64,000 bases of DNA. It comes from JBALVT01 sp045110675. GTDB lineage: Bacteria > Pseudomonadota > Gammaproteobacteria > Pseudomonadales > Halieaceae. The notes under the pieces were generated by a model. It was not told the DNA's origin and did no database searches. It saw only the letters and a list, made by a program, of their open reading frames with translations. The DNA is taken from assembly GCA_045110675.1 (NCBI GenBank), contig JBGCGJ010000046.1, positions 1 through 64,000 on the forward strand, given 5' to 3'. The position numbers and the translations under genes were made by a program. This document shows positions 9,978 to 17,734 of the stretch, one piece after another. Position 1 is the first letter of the stretch, and the number at the start of each line of letters is the position of its first letter.

Positions 9978-10004
9978 GTTATCTTAAGTGGTATGCAAGA
10001 TAAC
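9978..10004. promoter_or_regulatory. Perfect inverted repeat upstream of metY, candidate operator
   Basis: GTTATCTT (9978-9985) and AAGATAAC (9997-10004) form perfect 8-bp arms separated by 11 nt, centred about 45 nt upstream of the metY start codon. Size and placement fit a dimeric repressor or activator site. It is neither the MetJ box nor the MetR consensus (TGAA-N5-TTCA), so the binding protein is unknown. Confidence 0.5.
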
Positions 10005-10120
10005 AAATACTGCGAGGATCACAAAGCGACAGATTACTTGATTGGGCTGCCCCTGGATTTGTTTTGCCTTGTTCTGAACTCTGTATCATGATGACCGAGT
10101 ACCCTTGTGAGGAATAATAA

Positions 10121-10180
10121 ATGGGAATGGAACAATTGGCTCTCTCCGCTCGAATAGGTTTCCATCGTGAATATTTTTAA
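10121..10180 (+). CDS. Possible 19-residue leader peptide overlapping the sstT start
   Basis: ATG at 10121, preceded by GAGGA at a 7-nt spacing, opens a 19-codon frame (MGMEQLALSARIGFHREYF) that stops at 10178-10180. The GTG start of sstT lies inside it in another frame at 10167. The ribosome site here is much better than any at the sstT GTG, so translation of this frame could deliver ribosomes to sstT. Too short to call a gene by composition; evidence is ribosome-site quality and overlap only. Confidence 0.35.
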   Translation: MGMEQLALSARIGFHREYF

Positions 10181-11351
10181 GCTGGGGCTAATTCCGCAAA
10201 TACTCATAGCCGTTGCTCTGGGCGCACTACTTGGATACTACTGTCCAGAGTTGGCAACTTCCCTGGGTATCCTCGGTCAGTTGTTCGTGGGAATGCTAAA
10301 GGCAGTGGCGCCATTGTTGGTGATGTTGCTGGTCATGTCGGCTGTCGCCAACCGGCAATCTGCGGGTAGCGATGGGCGAAAGACAGGTGCCGCCCTGTGC
10401 CTGTATCTTATGGGTACGATGTGTGCCGCGATGGTGGCGCTGGCTTTAAGCACGTTGTTTCCTCAGACAATTTTGTTCGATGGAGCTGCCGAGGGAAGTC
10501 CTCCGGTCGCTGTCTCTTCGGTATTGGTCACCGTACTTTTCAGTTTGATCGACAACCCCATAAACGCATTGCTCACTGGCAATTTTTTAGGTTGTTTGAC
10601 GTGGGCAATTTTACTCGGCCTGAGTTTTCGCAAAGCTGCTGCGGGTTTTAAGGACAATCTTGCCACTCTCGCTGACGGAGTAAGTGATATCGTGCGCTAT
10701 ATTATTCGCCTTGCCCCCATCGGTATTTTTGGCCTGGTGTGTTATACGGTCGCCACAATCGGCATGGAAGCTCTGCTCGGTTACGCCAGTCTGGCAGGGC
10801 TGTTGGTAGCTTCCATGTTGGTTATGGCTCTGGTGATAAATCCGATAATTGTTTTCCTTATCATCAGACGGAATCCTTTCCCCATTGTTTTCGAATGTCT
10901 CAAAGAATCCGGCATTACCGCCTTTTTCACCCGCAGTTCCGCGGCGAATATTCCGGTCAACTTAGCCTTGGCAAAGCGTCTGGGTATCAGCGAGGAGTTG
11001 TACTCCGTGACGATTCCCGTCGGTGCCACTGTCAATATGACGGGTGCGGCAATAACAATTACCGTTTTGTCTATGGCTGCCGCCAATACACTGGGGATAG
11101 AAGTTTCTCTGGGTACTTCGTTCCTACTGTGCGCGATTGCCGCTCTGTCGGCGTGTGGCGCCAGCGGCGTTCCGTCCGGGAGTCTTTTACTTATCCCCCT
11201 GGCGTGTTCTCTATTTGGCATTTCTTACGATGTGGCGATGCAGGTGGTTGCGGTAGGATTCATCATCAGCGTTGTCCAGGATTCCGCCGAGACAGCGCTA
11301 AACTCCAGTACAGATGTCGTCTACACCTATGCTGTGGATCAAATGGAATAG
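10167..11351 (+). CDS. sstT: Serine/threonine:sodium symporter
   Basis: A 394-residue dicarboxylate/amino-acid:cation symporter family protein with about eight hydrophobic segments. The region FTRSSAANIPVNLALAKRLG and the following VTIPVGATVNMTGAAITI loop are characteristic of SstT, which takes up serine and threonine with Na+. Usual length is 400-415, so the protein is complete. The start is a GTG that overlaps a small upstream frame with a stronger ribosome site. It converges on btuF with only 5 nt between the stops. Confidence 0.9.
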   Translation: MNIFKLGLIPQILIAVALGALLGYYCPELATSLGILGQLFVGMLKAVAPLLVMLLVMSAVANRQSAGSDGRKTGAALCLYLMGTMCAAMVALALSTLFPQTILFDGAAEGSPPVAVSSVLVTVLFSLIDNPINALLTGNFLGCLTWAILLGLSFRKAAAGFKDNLATLADGVSDIVRYIIRLAPIGIFGLVCYTVATIGMEALLGYASLAGLLVASMLVMALVINPIIVFLIIRRNPFPIVFECLKESGITAFFTRSSAANIPVNLALAKRLGISEELYSVTIPVGATVNMTGAAITITVLSMAAANTLGIEVSLGTSFLLCAIAALSACGASGVPSGSLLLIPLACSLFGISYDVAMQVVAVGFIISVVQDSAETALNSSTDVVYTYAVDQME

Positions 11352-11356
11352 CTGCA

Positions 11357-12247
11357 CTAGTTTTGCGCTGCTTGCTGTGTCGATTGGCGCAAAGTATCCA
11401 GCTGCTCGCACAGAGCTTTTGCTCCCATCGCAATCCGTGCTGTGGGCCTTTGAATATGATCCGGGTGAACAAAAAACAGACCATTGTTTTTGACTGCATA
11501 GAGGGAGGGGTAGCGTTTCCAATCATCGAGCCAGTCGGGTCTGGATGCTCCCATTCCACTGGCAACAATAGCGTTAGGATTTCTGTGCAAAACCGACTCC
11601 AGACCGATTTTGGGTGCCAGTGAGACAGCGTCAGCAAAAACATTGTAGCCCCCGCATAAATTCATAACGCCGCTAATAATATGCTCGCCATTCAGGGTTT
11701 GAAGAGGATGGTCCCACACCTGATAAAAAATACTGAGTGGCATTTTGCTGGCATACGTGTCTCGCAACCCCGCGATTTCTCCCTCGAGCCTCACCGCCTC
11801 CGGCTCACTGACCTGTTCGGTACCCGCCAGTCTGCCTATCGCACGTATCGTATAGGGTATGTCCTCCAGTTTTGCCGGATCACTGATGAAAATGGGTATG
11901 CCCAGTCGTTCCAGTGTTGCGAGGGCACCCAATCCGTTGCCCGATCCCCACATGAGTATCAGGTCTGGCTCAAGTGCGACAATGGCTTCCAAACTCCACG
12001 ATTGGTAGTTGCCAACGTTTTTAATCCTTTTAGCGCTTGCGGGATAGTTGCTGTAACTGACGACGCCGACCAATTTGTCACCTGCGCCAGCACTGTAAGC
12101 ATTCTCGACAATGTGGGGGGCCAAGGCGACAACACGTTTCGCGGGGGTCGACAGCACGACTGTGCGTCCCTGCAGATCTACTGCAGTTACCTCGGCTTGC
12201 GCGCTTGCCGATATAAAACACAATACGATCGCAATGAGACGAATCAT
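11357..12247 (-). CDS. btuF: Periplasmic cobalamin-binding protein of the B12 ABC importer
   Basis: A 296-residue class III solute-binding protein with a signal peptide (cleavage near ASAQA, residue 18). The RVVALAPHIVENAYSAGAGD start, the YPASAKRIKNVGNYQSWSLE stretch and the EPDLILMWGSGN segment match BtuF. It hands vitamin B12 from the periplasm to BtuCD. It is last in the operon, overlapping cobT by 4 nt (ATGA), and converges on sstT. Confidence 0.88.
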   Translation of the reverse strand: MIRLIAIVLCFISASAQAEVTAVDLQGRTVVLSTPAKRVVALAPHIVENAYSAGAGDKLVGVVSYSNYPASAKRIKNVGNYQSWSLEAIVALEPDLILMWGSGNGLGALATLERLGIPIFISDPAKLEDIPYTIRAIGRLAGTEQVSEPEAVRLEGEIAGLRDTYASKMPLSIFYQVWDHPLQTLNGEHIISGVMNLCGGYNVFADAVSLAPKIGLESVLHRNPNAIVASGMGASRPDWLDDWKRYPSLYAVKNNGLFFVHPDHIQRPTARIAMGAKALCEQLDTLRQSTQQAAQN

Positions 12248-13311
12248 AACTCGAGCTGCTCTGGTATAGCGCCCACACTTCCCGAAACCGCGGCCTCTGA
12301 AAAAGTCGCCATATTCGAATGTAAGAGTAGGGCGGAGCGTACCACAGACAATGCGACTGCAGCGCCGCTTCCTTCGCCCAAGCGCATATCCAAGCGGAGC
12401 AAAGGTTTTTGTGACAAGGCCTGTAGCAAGGTGGCATGAGCGGGTTCAACAGAAAGATGACCCGCCATCAGCCAGGGCTTTACTCCGGGGTTGATAGCGA
12501 CCGCGAGAAGAGCGGCGGCGCTGGAAATAAACCCATCGAGCAAAATTGGAATTCCGCGTTGTGCACTCTTGATATACGCGCCACACATCCCGGCAATCTC
12601 CAGACCGCCGACACACCGCAGAATGCCAATGGGCGATTCAAGCTGGGCTGCATGTAGCGCCAGAGCTTTTTCGATGACTCGACATTTGCGTTGTAGTGTC
12701 TCGCTATCGATTCCTGTTCCGCGACCGACAGTTTGCGCAGGAGGAATATTCAACAGCGCGGCTGTGATTGCAGACGCGGAGCTTGTGTTTCCGATACCCA
12801 TCTCACCTGCAATGAAGAGATCGCAGTCCAATTGCTCGACCAATTCCGCGCCCGCTGTCAGGGCGCTAAAGGTATTGTCTTCAGATATTGCCCGGTTGCG
12901 AGAAAAATCCAACGTGCCCGGAGCAATGTTGATATTGACCAGCTTTTCCGCTGGGGGGGTGGGCTCCACGGTGCCCATATTGACCACCGCAAAGTCTGCA
13001 TCGTGCGCCTGGCTGAGAACACTGATTGCCGCACCACCGGTCAAAAAATTACTTATCATCTGTGAGGTCACCGCAGGCGGATAGGCTGAAACACCCTGAG
13101 CACACACGCCGTGATCTCCCGCAAATATGCGTACACCCACCTTTTCTAACGTTGGTCTTTCGTTGCCCTGCCAGCCTGCAAAACGAATTGCGATAGTCTC
13201 CAGTTCCCCTAGGGAGCCGGGTGGCTTTGTCAGTTGCTGTTGTCGCTGCATTGCCAACTTCGTACTCGAGGCGCAGGGTTCAGGGCAGGATTGTGTCAGC
13301 CAGTCCATCAT
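12244..13311 (-). CDS. cobT: Nicotinate-nucleotide:dimethylbenzimidazole phosphoribosyltransferase
   Basis: CobT makes alpha-ribazole 5'-phosphate, which is joined to the corrin ring as the lower ligand of B12. The 355-residue length is standard. Diagnostic segments are KPPGSLGELE near residue 28, FAGDHGVCAQGVSAYP near residue 68 and GEMGIGNTSSASAI near the centre. It overlaps cobU upstream and btuF downstream by 4 nt each, so expression is probably translationally coupled. Confidence 0.94.
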   Translation of the reverse strand: MMDWLTQSCPEPCASSTKLAMQRQQQLTKPPGSLGELETIAIRFAGWQGNERPTLEKVGVRIFAGDHGVCAQGVSAYPPAVTSQMISNFLTGGAAISVLSQAHDADFAVVNMGTVEPTPPAEKLVNINIAPGTLDFSRNRAISEDNTFSALTAGAELVEQLDCDLFIAGEMGIGNTSSASAITAALLNIPPAQTVGRGTGIDSETLQRKCRVIEKALALHAAQLESPIGILRCVGGLEIAGMCGAYIKSAQRGIPILLDGFISSAAALLAVAINPGVKPWLMAGHLSVEPAHATLLQALSQKPLLRLDMRLGEGSGAAVALSVVRSALLLHSNMATFSEAAVSGSVGAIPEQLEL

Positions 13312-13820
13312 TGTTTCGGTTGCTTAAGTGCGAGCGGTAAACCGGCGATTACCGTTGTCACATGGCTACAGTCACTGGCGATGTCTTGGTGTAACCAACC
13401 GTTTTCGTCGACAAACTGCCGGGTCATCTGACCCAGGGGAACGATACCAGAACCAACTTCATTACCCACCAGCAGTAGGTCGGATTTTGAAGAGCGCAGT
13501 GTTGCAAGTAAATTGGATTTTTGCTCGAGCCAGCAATTTCCCTCAAGGCAGTTGTTGAGCCATAAGGTTAGGCAATCGACCAGAACGCAATATTCCGCAG
13601 ACGAATATTTTTCAAGCTGATGAGCGATCTCTCGCGGCTCTTCCACCAGCGTCCATTGCTCCCCGCGCTGATTTTTATGGAGCGCAATTCTGTCTGCCAT
13701 CTCCTCGTCCCTCGCTTGGCCGGTAGCCAGATAAACGAGTTTTTTACCACTGGCAACAGCGCATTGCTCGGCGTAGCGACTCTTGCCGCTTCGTGCTCCG
13801 CCGGTGATCAGGTGCTTCAT
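13308..13820 (-). CDS. cobU: Adenosylcobinamide kinase / adenosylcobinamide-phosphate guanylyltransferase
   Basis: The bifunctional CobU phosphorylates adenosylcobinamide and then adds GMP to give Ado-cobinamide-GDP. The 170-residue protein has the P-loop GGARSGKS at residues 7-14, a VYLATGQARDEEM segment, the HKNQRG segment that includes the guanylylated histidine region, and VGNEVGSGIVP near residue 120. Overlaps btuD and cobT by 4 nt each. Confidence 0.95.
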   Translation of the reverse strand: MKHLITGGARSGKSRYAEQCAVASGKKLVYLATGQARDEEMADRIALHKNQRGEQWTLVEEPREIAHQLEKYSSAEYCVLVDCLTLWLNNCLEGNCWLEQKSNLLATLRSSKSDLLLVGNEVGSGIVPLGQMTRQFVDENGWLHQDIASDCSHVTTVIAGLPLALKQPKQ

Positions 13821-14599
13821 AAACTGATCACCACTGGACGTTTTGTTACCGGATGAGAAGTAATGCTCACCTCGGCGTCAAACACACGATCAAAAATACT
13901 TTCAGTCAAAACACTTGCCGGTAATCCGTGGGCGAGCTGAACCCCATCGCGCAGCGCGGTAATTTTGTCCGCTATGACGGTCATCAAATTGAAGTCATGA
14001 GAGACCACCACGATAGAGCAGCCACTGTCCGATAGTTGCTTCAGGGATTGCAAAATAAGTTGTTGATGCGCCAGGTCCAAAGCGACCGTAGGTTCATCGA
14101 GCAGTAGCAGCCTGGGCTTGCGATCTTCCTCCCGCCAGATTTGTGCGAACACTCTCGCGATTTGTACCCGTTGCTTTTCGCCCCCGGACAACTGAGTGTA
14201 TATTCGCGTTTCCAAGCGGGCGGTGTCAGTAGCCTTCATTACCTCTTTAATGATGTGCCTGTCCGCTTTTAGCCCGGTGCCATGAGGTGTTCTGCCCAGC
14301 ATAATCACTTCTTCGACGGTATAGGGGAAATTCAGCAAAGAGAATTGGGGCAGGGAGGCCACCACCTCTGCCCTGGCCCCTGGTTTCCAATCGTCTATTG
14401 GCTTACCCATCAGATCTATACTGCCTTGTGTGGGCAGAATGTCCCCTAACAGGGTGTACAAGAGGCTGGTCTTACCTGCTCCATTGGGGCCGATGATACC
14501 CAGTATTTCGCCTTCATCGAGCTTCAGATCGATATTTTGAAGCAAGGTGGTACCCCAGGGCGCCGTCGTTACTTGGTCAAGGGACAATACGTTCATCAT
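13817..14599 (-). CDS. btuD: ABC importer ATPase, B12 (BtuD/HmuV type)
   Basis: A 260-residue ATPase with Walker A GPNGAGKT, signature LSGGEKQR and Walker B LLLLDEPT in the standard order. The frame stays open to 14737, but that extension lies over btuC. ATG codons at 14599 and 14596 overlap the btuC stop (ATGATGA arrangement), so the start is set there. By sequence it is also close to haem importers (HmuV); the position between btuC and cobU and the riboswitch upstream favour cobalamin. Confidence 0.87.
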   Translation of the reverse strand: MMNVLSLDQVTTAPWGTTLLQNIDLKLDEGEILGIIGPNGAGKTSLLYTLLGDILPTQGSIDLMGKPIDDWKPGARAEVVASLPQFSLLNFPYTVEEVIMLGRTPHGTGLKADRHIIKEVMKATDTARLETRIYTQLSGGEKQRVQIARVFAQIWREEDRKPRLLLLDEPTVALDLAHQQLILQSLKQLSDSGCSIVVVSHDFNLMTVIADKITALRDGVQLAHGLPASVLTESIFDRVFDAEVSITSHPVTKRPVVISL

Positions 14600-15633
14600 T
14601 GCATACCGTAGTGATGTCGTTTGCGTAGCAGGGAAATAAAGAAGGGCACGCCAATCAGTGCCGTTACCACACCCACCGGTAGCTCCGTGGGTGCCAACAC
14701 CAATCGCGCAAGCGTATCTGCGAGTACGAGTAAACATGCGCCCGCAAGTGCCGAAGCAGGTAGTAAGGTCCGGTGGTCCGGGCCTGTGATCATCCGCACC
14801 ATATGGGGAACGATGAGTCCCACGAAGGCAATAGAACCTGCCAGTGCGACTGCAGTACCCACGCCGATTGCGACACAGACAATCAATGTTAGTTTTACCC
14901 GGTCTATGTCAATCCCCAGGTGGCGCGCTTCAGATTCACCCAATAACAATGCATTTAATGCTGTGCTGAACTTCGGCAGTATATAGAGCATGACCGCGGC
15001 AACGATTGTTGCGATCGCAAGCCTGGGATAGTTTGCACCGTCCAGGCCTCCCATGCGCCATAAGCTGATGCGCCTGAGCGTTTCATTGTTGGCGTGGAAT
15101 TCCAGTAAGTTGCCCAGACTTCCCGCCAGTGCGGTTATTGCAATGCCGGCCAGTAGCATGGTTGCCACCGAGGTGCCATTAGGAGACGTCGCCAGTTTAT
15201 ACACTACCAGGACTGATAGAAGCCCGCCGGCAAAAGCGCCCAGAGATACCAGGGATAGTCCGCCGATTCCCGCGGCCAAGGTGCCGGTGACCACGATCAT
15301 AATACTGGCCCCGAGTGTCGCGCCCGCGGTGACACCAATAAGAGAGGGATCTGCCAATGGATTACGGAATAAGCCCTGCATTGCCGCTCCGCTGCTCGCC
15401 AGAATCGCACCGATAACTGCCGCCAGCAGCACCCTTGGAAGGCGGATTTGGCCAATGATTATCATCTCCTGCCCACGTTCATCACTTAGAGCTCCCAAGA
15501 CGCCTCGCAATACCTCCAGGTAACTCAGCTGAACAGCGCCAGTACCCAGACTAATTACCATGATTAGTGGCAGGCACAGAATCAATCCGGGCATTACCCA
15601 ACGCGCCTGATCGCTGCGTCTTGCCGAATTCAA
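14596..15633 (-). CDS. btuC: ABC importer permease, B12 (BtuC/FecCD family)
   Basis: A 345-residue FecCD-family permease with about ten membrane segments. The RLPRVLLAAVIGAILASSGA start region, the QGLFRNPLADPSLIG motif and the FVGLIVPHMVRM coupling-helix region are typical. GPDHRTLLPAS also occurs in haem permeases, so haem is a possible alternative substrate. Genomic context (btuF, btuB, cob genes, riboswitch) makes cobalamin the likely cargo. Overlaps cobQ and btuD by 4 nt. Confidence 0.87.
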   Translation of the reverse strand: MNSARRSDQARWVMPGLILCLPLIMVISLGTGAVQLSYLEVLRGVLGALSDERGQEMIIIGQIRLPRVLLAAVIGAILASSGAAMQGLFRNPLADPSLIGVTAGATLGASIMIVVTGTLAAGIGGLSLVSLGAFAGGLLSVLVVYKLATSPNGTSVATMLLAGIAITALAGSLGNLLEFHANNETLRRISLWRMGGLDGANYPRLAIATIVAAVMLYILPKFSTALNALLLGESEARHLGIDIDRVKLTLIVCVAIGVGTAVALAGSIAFVGLIVPHMVRMITGPDHRTLLPASALAGACLLVLADTLARLVLAPTELPVGVVTALIGVPFFISLLRKRHHYGMQ

Positions 15634-17108
15634 TCAGCGCACCATTGCGGGAACAACCTGGCCAGATCCAGGTGTTCCTCCAGACAATCGGTGAGACGAT
15701 TGATTTCCTGTTCGCGCAACGCCGCCCGGTCGATTCCAATCGGTTTTTCCAGGCCGGCCCAGCCCAGCAGTGCTCTGCAGGCGTCGGGTCTATCGAACAA
15801 ACCGTGCAGGTAACTGCCGGCAACTTGCTTATCCTCAGACATACACCCGTCAAGGCGCTGATCTTCGAGTTCGATGAATGCCGTGGCATTCTGATCGAGT
15901 AGGGATTCACCGCAGTGAATTTCATAGCCCGAAACTGACGCATTCGAGTCGCGAAGCACGCCAGTGATTTGCCGAAGTTGCTTCTGCTTTTGTAGCTGTG
16001 TTGTAACCGGTAACCAACCTAGACCTGTGCTGGTTCCAGCTGCACCTTCTATACCAAAGGGGTCGGAGATCTCGGTGCCCAGCATCTGGAAGCCGCCGCA
16101 GATACCCAGCACTTTGCCTCCGTAGCGCAAATGCCGCTCGATCGCTTTGTCCCAGTCATTGTCGGATATCCAGTCGAGGTCGGCGCGAACGTTTTTGCTT
16201 CCGGGAATTATAATGAGGTCTGCCGATGGGATGTCCTGGCCGGGTCCGATAAATTGTAAGTTGACCTGAGGATGGGTGCGTAGAGGGTCGAAGTCGGTGT
16301 GGTTAGAAATTCTGGGTAGCACTGGAACGACAATATTTAACGCCGTTTTGCTTGTGCTCGCTTGGGCGATGTCGATGGCGTCTTCTGCATCCAGTTGTAG
16401 ATTCATGAGATACGGCAGAACACCCAGTACCGGCTTGCCGGTTCGCTGTTCAAGCCATTCAATGCCGGGATTCAGTAAATCAATATCACCTCGAAAGCGA
16501 TTGATGACGAAGCCAATCACGCGGTCTTGCTCGCTGGGTGACAATAAATCCAGTGTGCCGGTTAAATGGGCGAAGACGCCACCGCGATCAATGTCGGCAA
16601 CGATGATCACCGGGACATCGGCTACTTCGGCGAAGCCCATGTTGGCGATATCTCGATCTCGCAAATTGATTTCTGCTGGACTGCCGGCACCTTCGACGAT
16701 AATCGCCCGGTACCGCTCACCCAGGCGCGACCACGACTCGAGAACGGCTTTCATCGCGACCGTTTTGTATTGATGGTAGTCGTCAGCCTCCATATCAAAC
16801 CTGGCCTGACCATGAATAATGATTTGCGCCCGTGTGTCGGAAGCCGGTTTTAGTAATACCGGGTTCATGTCTGTGTGGGCTTGGGTATTTGCCGCCATGG
16901 CCTGAAGGGCTTGGGCCCGACCGATCTCTCCTCCTTCGGCTGTGACCGCACTATTGAGTGCCATGTTTTGGGGCTTGAAGGGGGCAACACTGACACCCCT
17001 GCGATTCAAGGCGCGACACAGCCCTGTGACCAATACAGTCTTGCCTGCGTCAGAAGTGGTTCCCTGCACCATCAGCGAGCAGGGTTTTGCACTTTTAGAA
17101 GTCGACAC
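15630..17108 (-). CDS. cobQ: Cobyric acid synthase, glutamine-hydrolysing
   Basis: CobQ amidates four side chains of adenosyl-cobyrinic acid a,c-diamide. The 492-residue protein has the N-terminal synthetase-like nucleotide-binding domain (GTTSDAGKT, about residues 16-24; PFKPQNMALNS) and a C-terminal class I-type glutaminase domain with its cysteine in LGICGGFQMLG. Length is typical. It overlaps the end of cobO by 14 nt and btuC by 4 nt. CobQ is a synthesis rather than salvage enzyme, yet the partners that follow it (CbiB, threonine-phosphate decarboxylase) are absent from this locus. Confidence 0.94.
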   Translation of the reverse strand: MSTSKSAKPCSLMVQGTTSDAGKTVLVTGLCRALNRRGVSVAPFKPQNMALNSAVTAEGGEIGRAQALQAMAANTQAHTDMNPVLLKPASDTRAQIIIHGQARFDMEADDYHQYKTVAMKAVLESWSRLGERYRAIIVEGAGSPAEINLRDRDIANMGFAEVADVPVIIVADIDRGGVFAHLTGTLDLLSPSEQDRVIGFVINRFRGDIDLLNPGIEWLEQRTGKPVLGVLPYLMNLQLDAEDAIDIAQASTSKTALNIVVPVLPRISNHTDFDPLRTHPQVNLQFIGPGQDIPSADLIIIPGSKNVRADLDWISDNDWDKAIERHLRYGGKVLGICGGFQMLGTEISDPFGIEGAAGTSTGLGWLPVTTQLQKQKQLRQITGVLRDSNASVSGYEIHCGESLLDQNATAFIELEDQRLDGCMSEDKQVAGSYLHGLFDRPDACRALLGWAGLEKPIGIDRAALREQEINRLTDCLEEHLDLARLFPQWCAD

Positions 17109-17724
17109 CTTCGCGTGCCTTTATTCCCGCCTTGAAAGCGTGTTTGATTTCTTTGACCTCCGAGACGGTGTCCATGACTTCCTGTAAGGCTGAACCACCG
17201 CCTCTACCAGTGACAACCACACTTTGCTCTCTAGGTCGTGCGGCCAAGGCGTTGACAAGCTCTGCTTCCGGAAGATAGTCATAGGCGATCATATAGGTCA
17301 TTTCATCCAGGACTACCAGATCGTAGCTCGGATCTTCCAGCATAGGCTTTGCCACTGCCCAGGTTTTTTCAGCGGCGGCAATGTCAGCGCTTCGGTCCTG
17401 GGTGTCCCAGGTGAACCCGGTACCCATTTGGTAAAAATCTACCTCGGGGCACTTGTCCCGCAGATAGATTTCCTCTCCCGATAGCTGTACTCCCTTGATG
17501 AACTGCACAACACCCACTTTGTGGCCGTAACCGAGTGCCCGCATCACCATACCGAAGGCGGAGCTGGATTTACCCTTGCCGTTGCCGGTCAGTAAAATGG
17601 CAACGCCGCGTTCGAGATCAGCCGCTTCTATATTGGCGTCCACATTGGATTTCTGTTTTTCCATTGAGGCTTTGTGCTTGGCATTTTTGCGCGCGTCATC
17701 TTCTTTCGTGTCGCTGCTCATCAA
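17095..17724 (-). CDS. cobO: Corrinoid adenosyltransferase (CobO/BtuR type)
   Basis: Transfers the adenosyl group of ATP to Co(I) corrinoids. The 209-residue protein has the ATP loop LLTGNGKGKSSSAFG, followed by RALGYGHKVGVVQFIKG and the VVLDEMTYMI segment, all standard for the CobA/CobO/BtuR family. The first 35 residues are a charged, lysine-rich extension of the kind often seen in this family. It follows btuB by 10 nt and overlaps cobQ by 14 nt. Confidence 0.94.
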   Translation of the reverse strand: MMSSDTKEDDARKNAKHKASMEKQKSNVDANIEAADLERGVAILLTGNGKGKSSSAFGMVMRALGYGHKVGVVQFIKGVQLSGEEIYLRDKCPEVDFYQMGTGFTWDTQDRSADIAAAEKTWAVAKPMLEDPSYDLVVLDEMTYMIAYDYLPEAELVNALAARPREQSVVVTGRGGGSALQEVMDTVSEVKEIKHAFKAGIKAREGVDF

Positions 17725-17734
17725 CTTTCTCCTG

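Noticed and set aside
9947..10166. SAM riboswitch before metY
   Set aside because: No conserved SAM-riboswitch blocks or terminator hairpin were found; only a short dyad is present.
12436..13084. Overlapping plus-strand frames of up to about 200 codons across cobT
   Set aside because: They are antisense shadows of a clear cobT gene, with no ribosome sites or family resemblance.
14600..14737. 46-residue extension of the btuD reading frame
   Set aside because: It lies over the 3' end of btuC in another frame; ATG codons at the btuC stop give the normal ATPase start.
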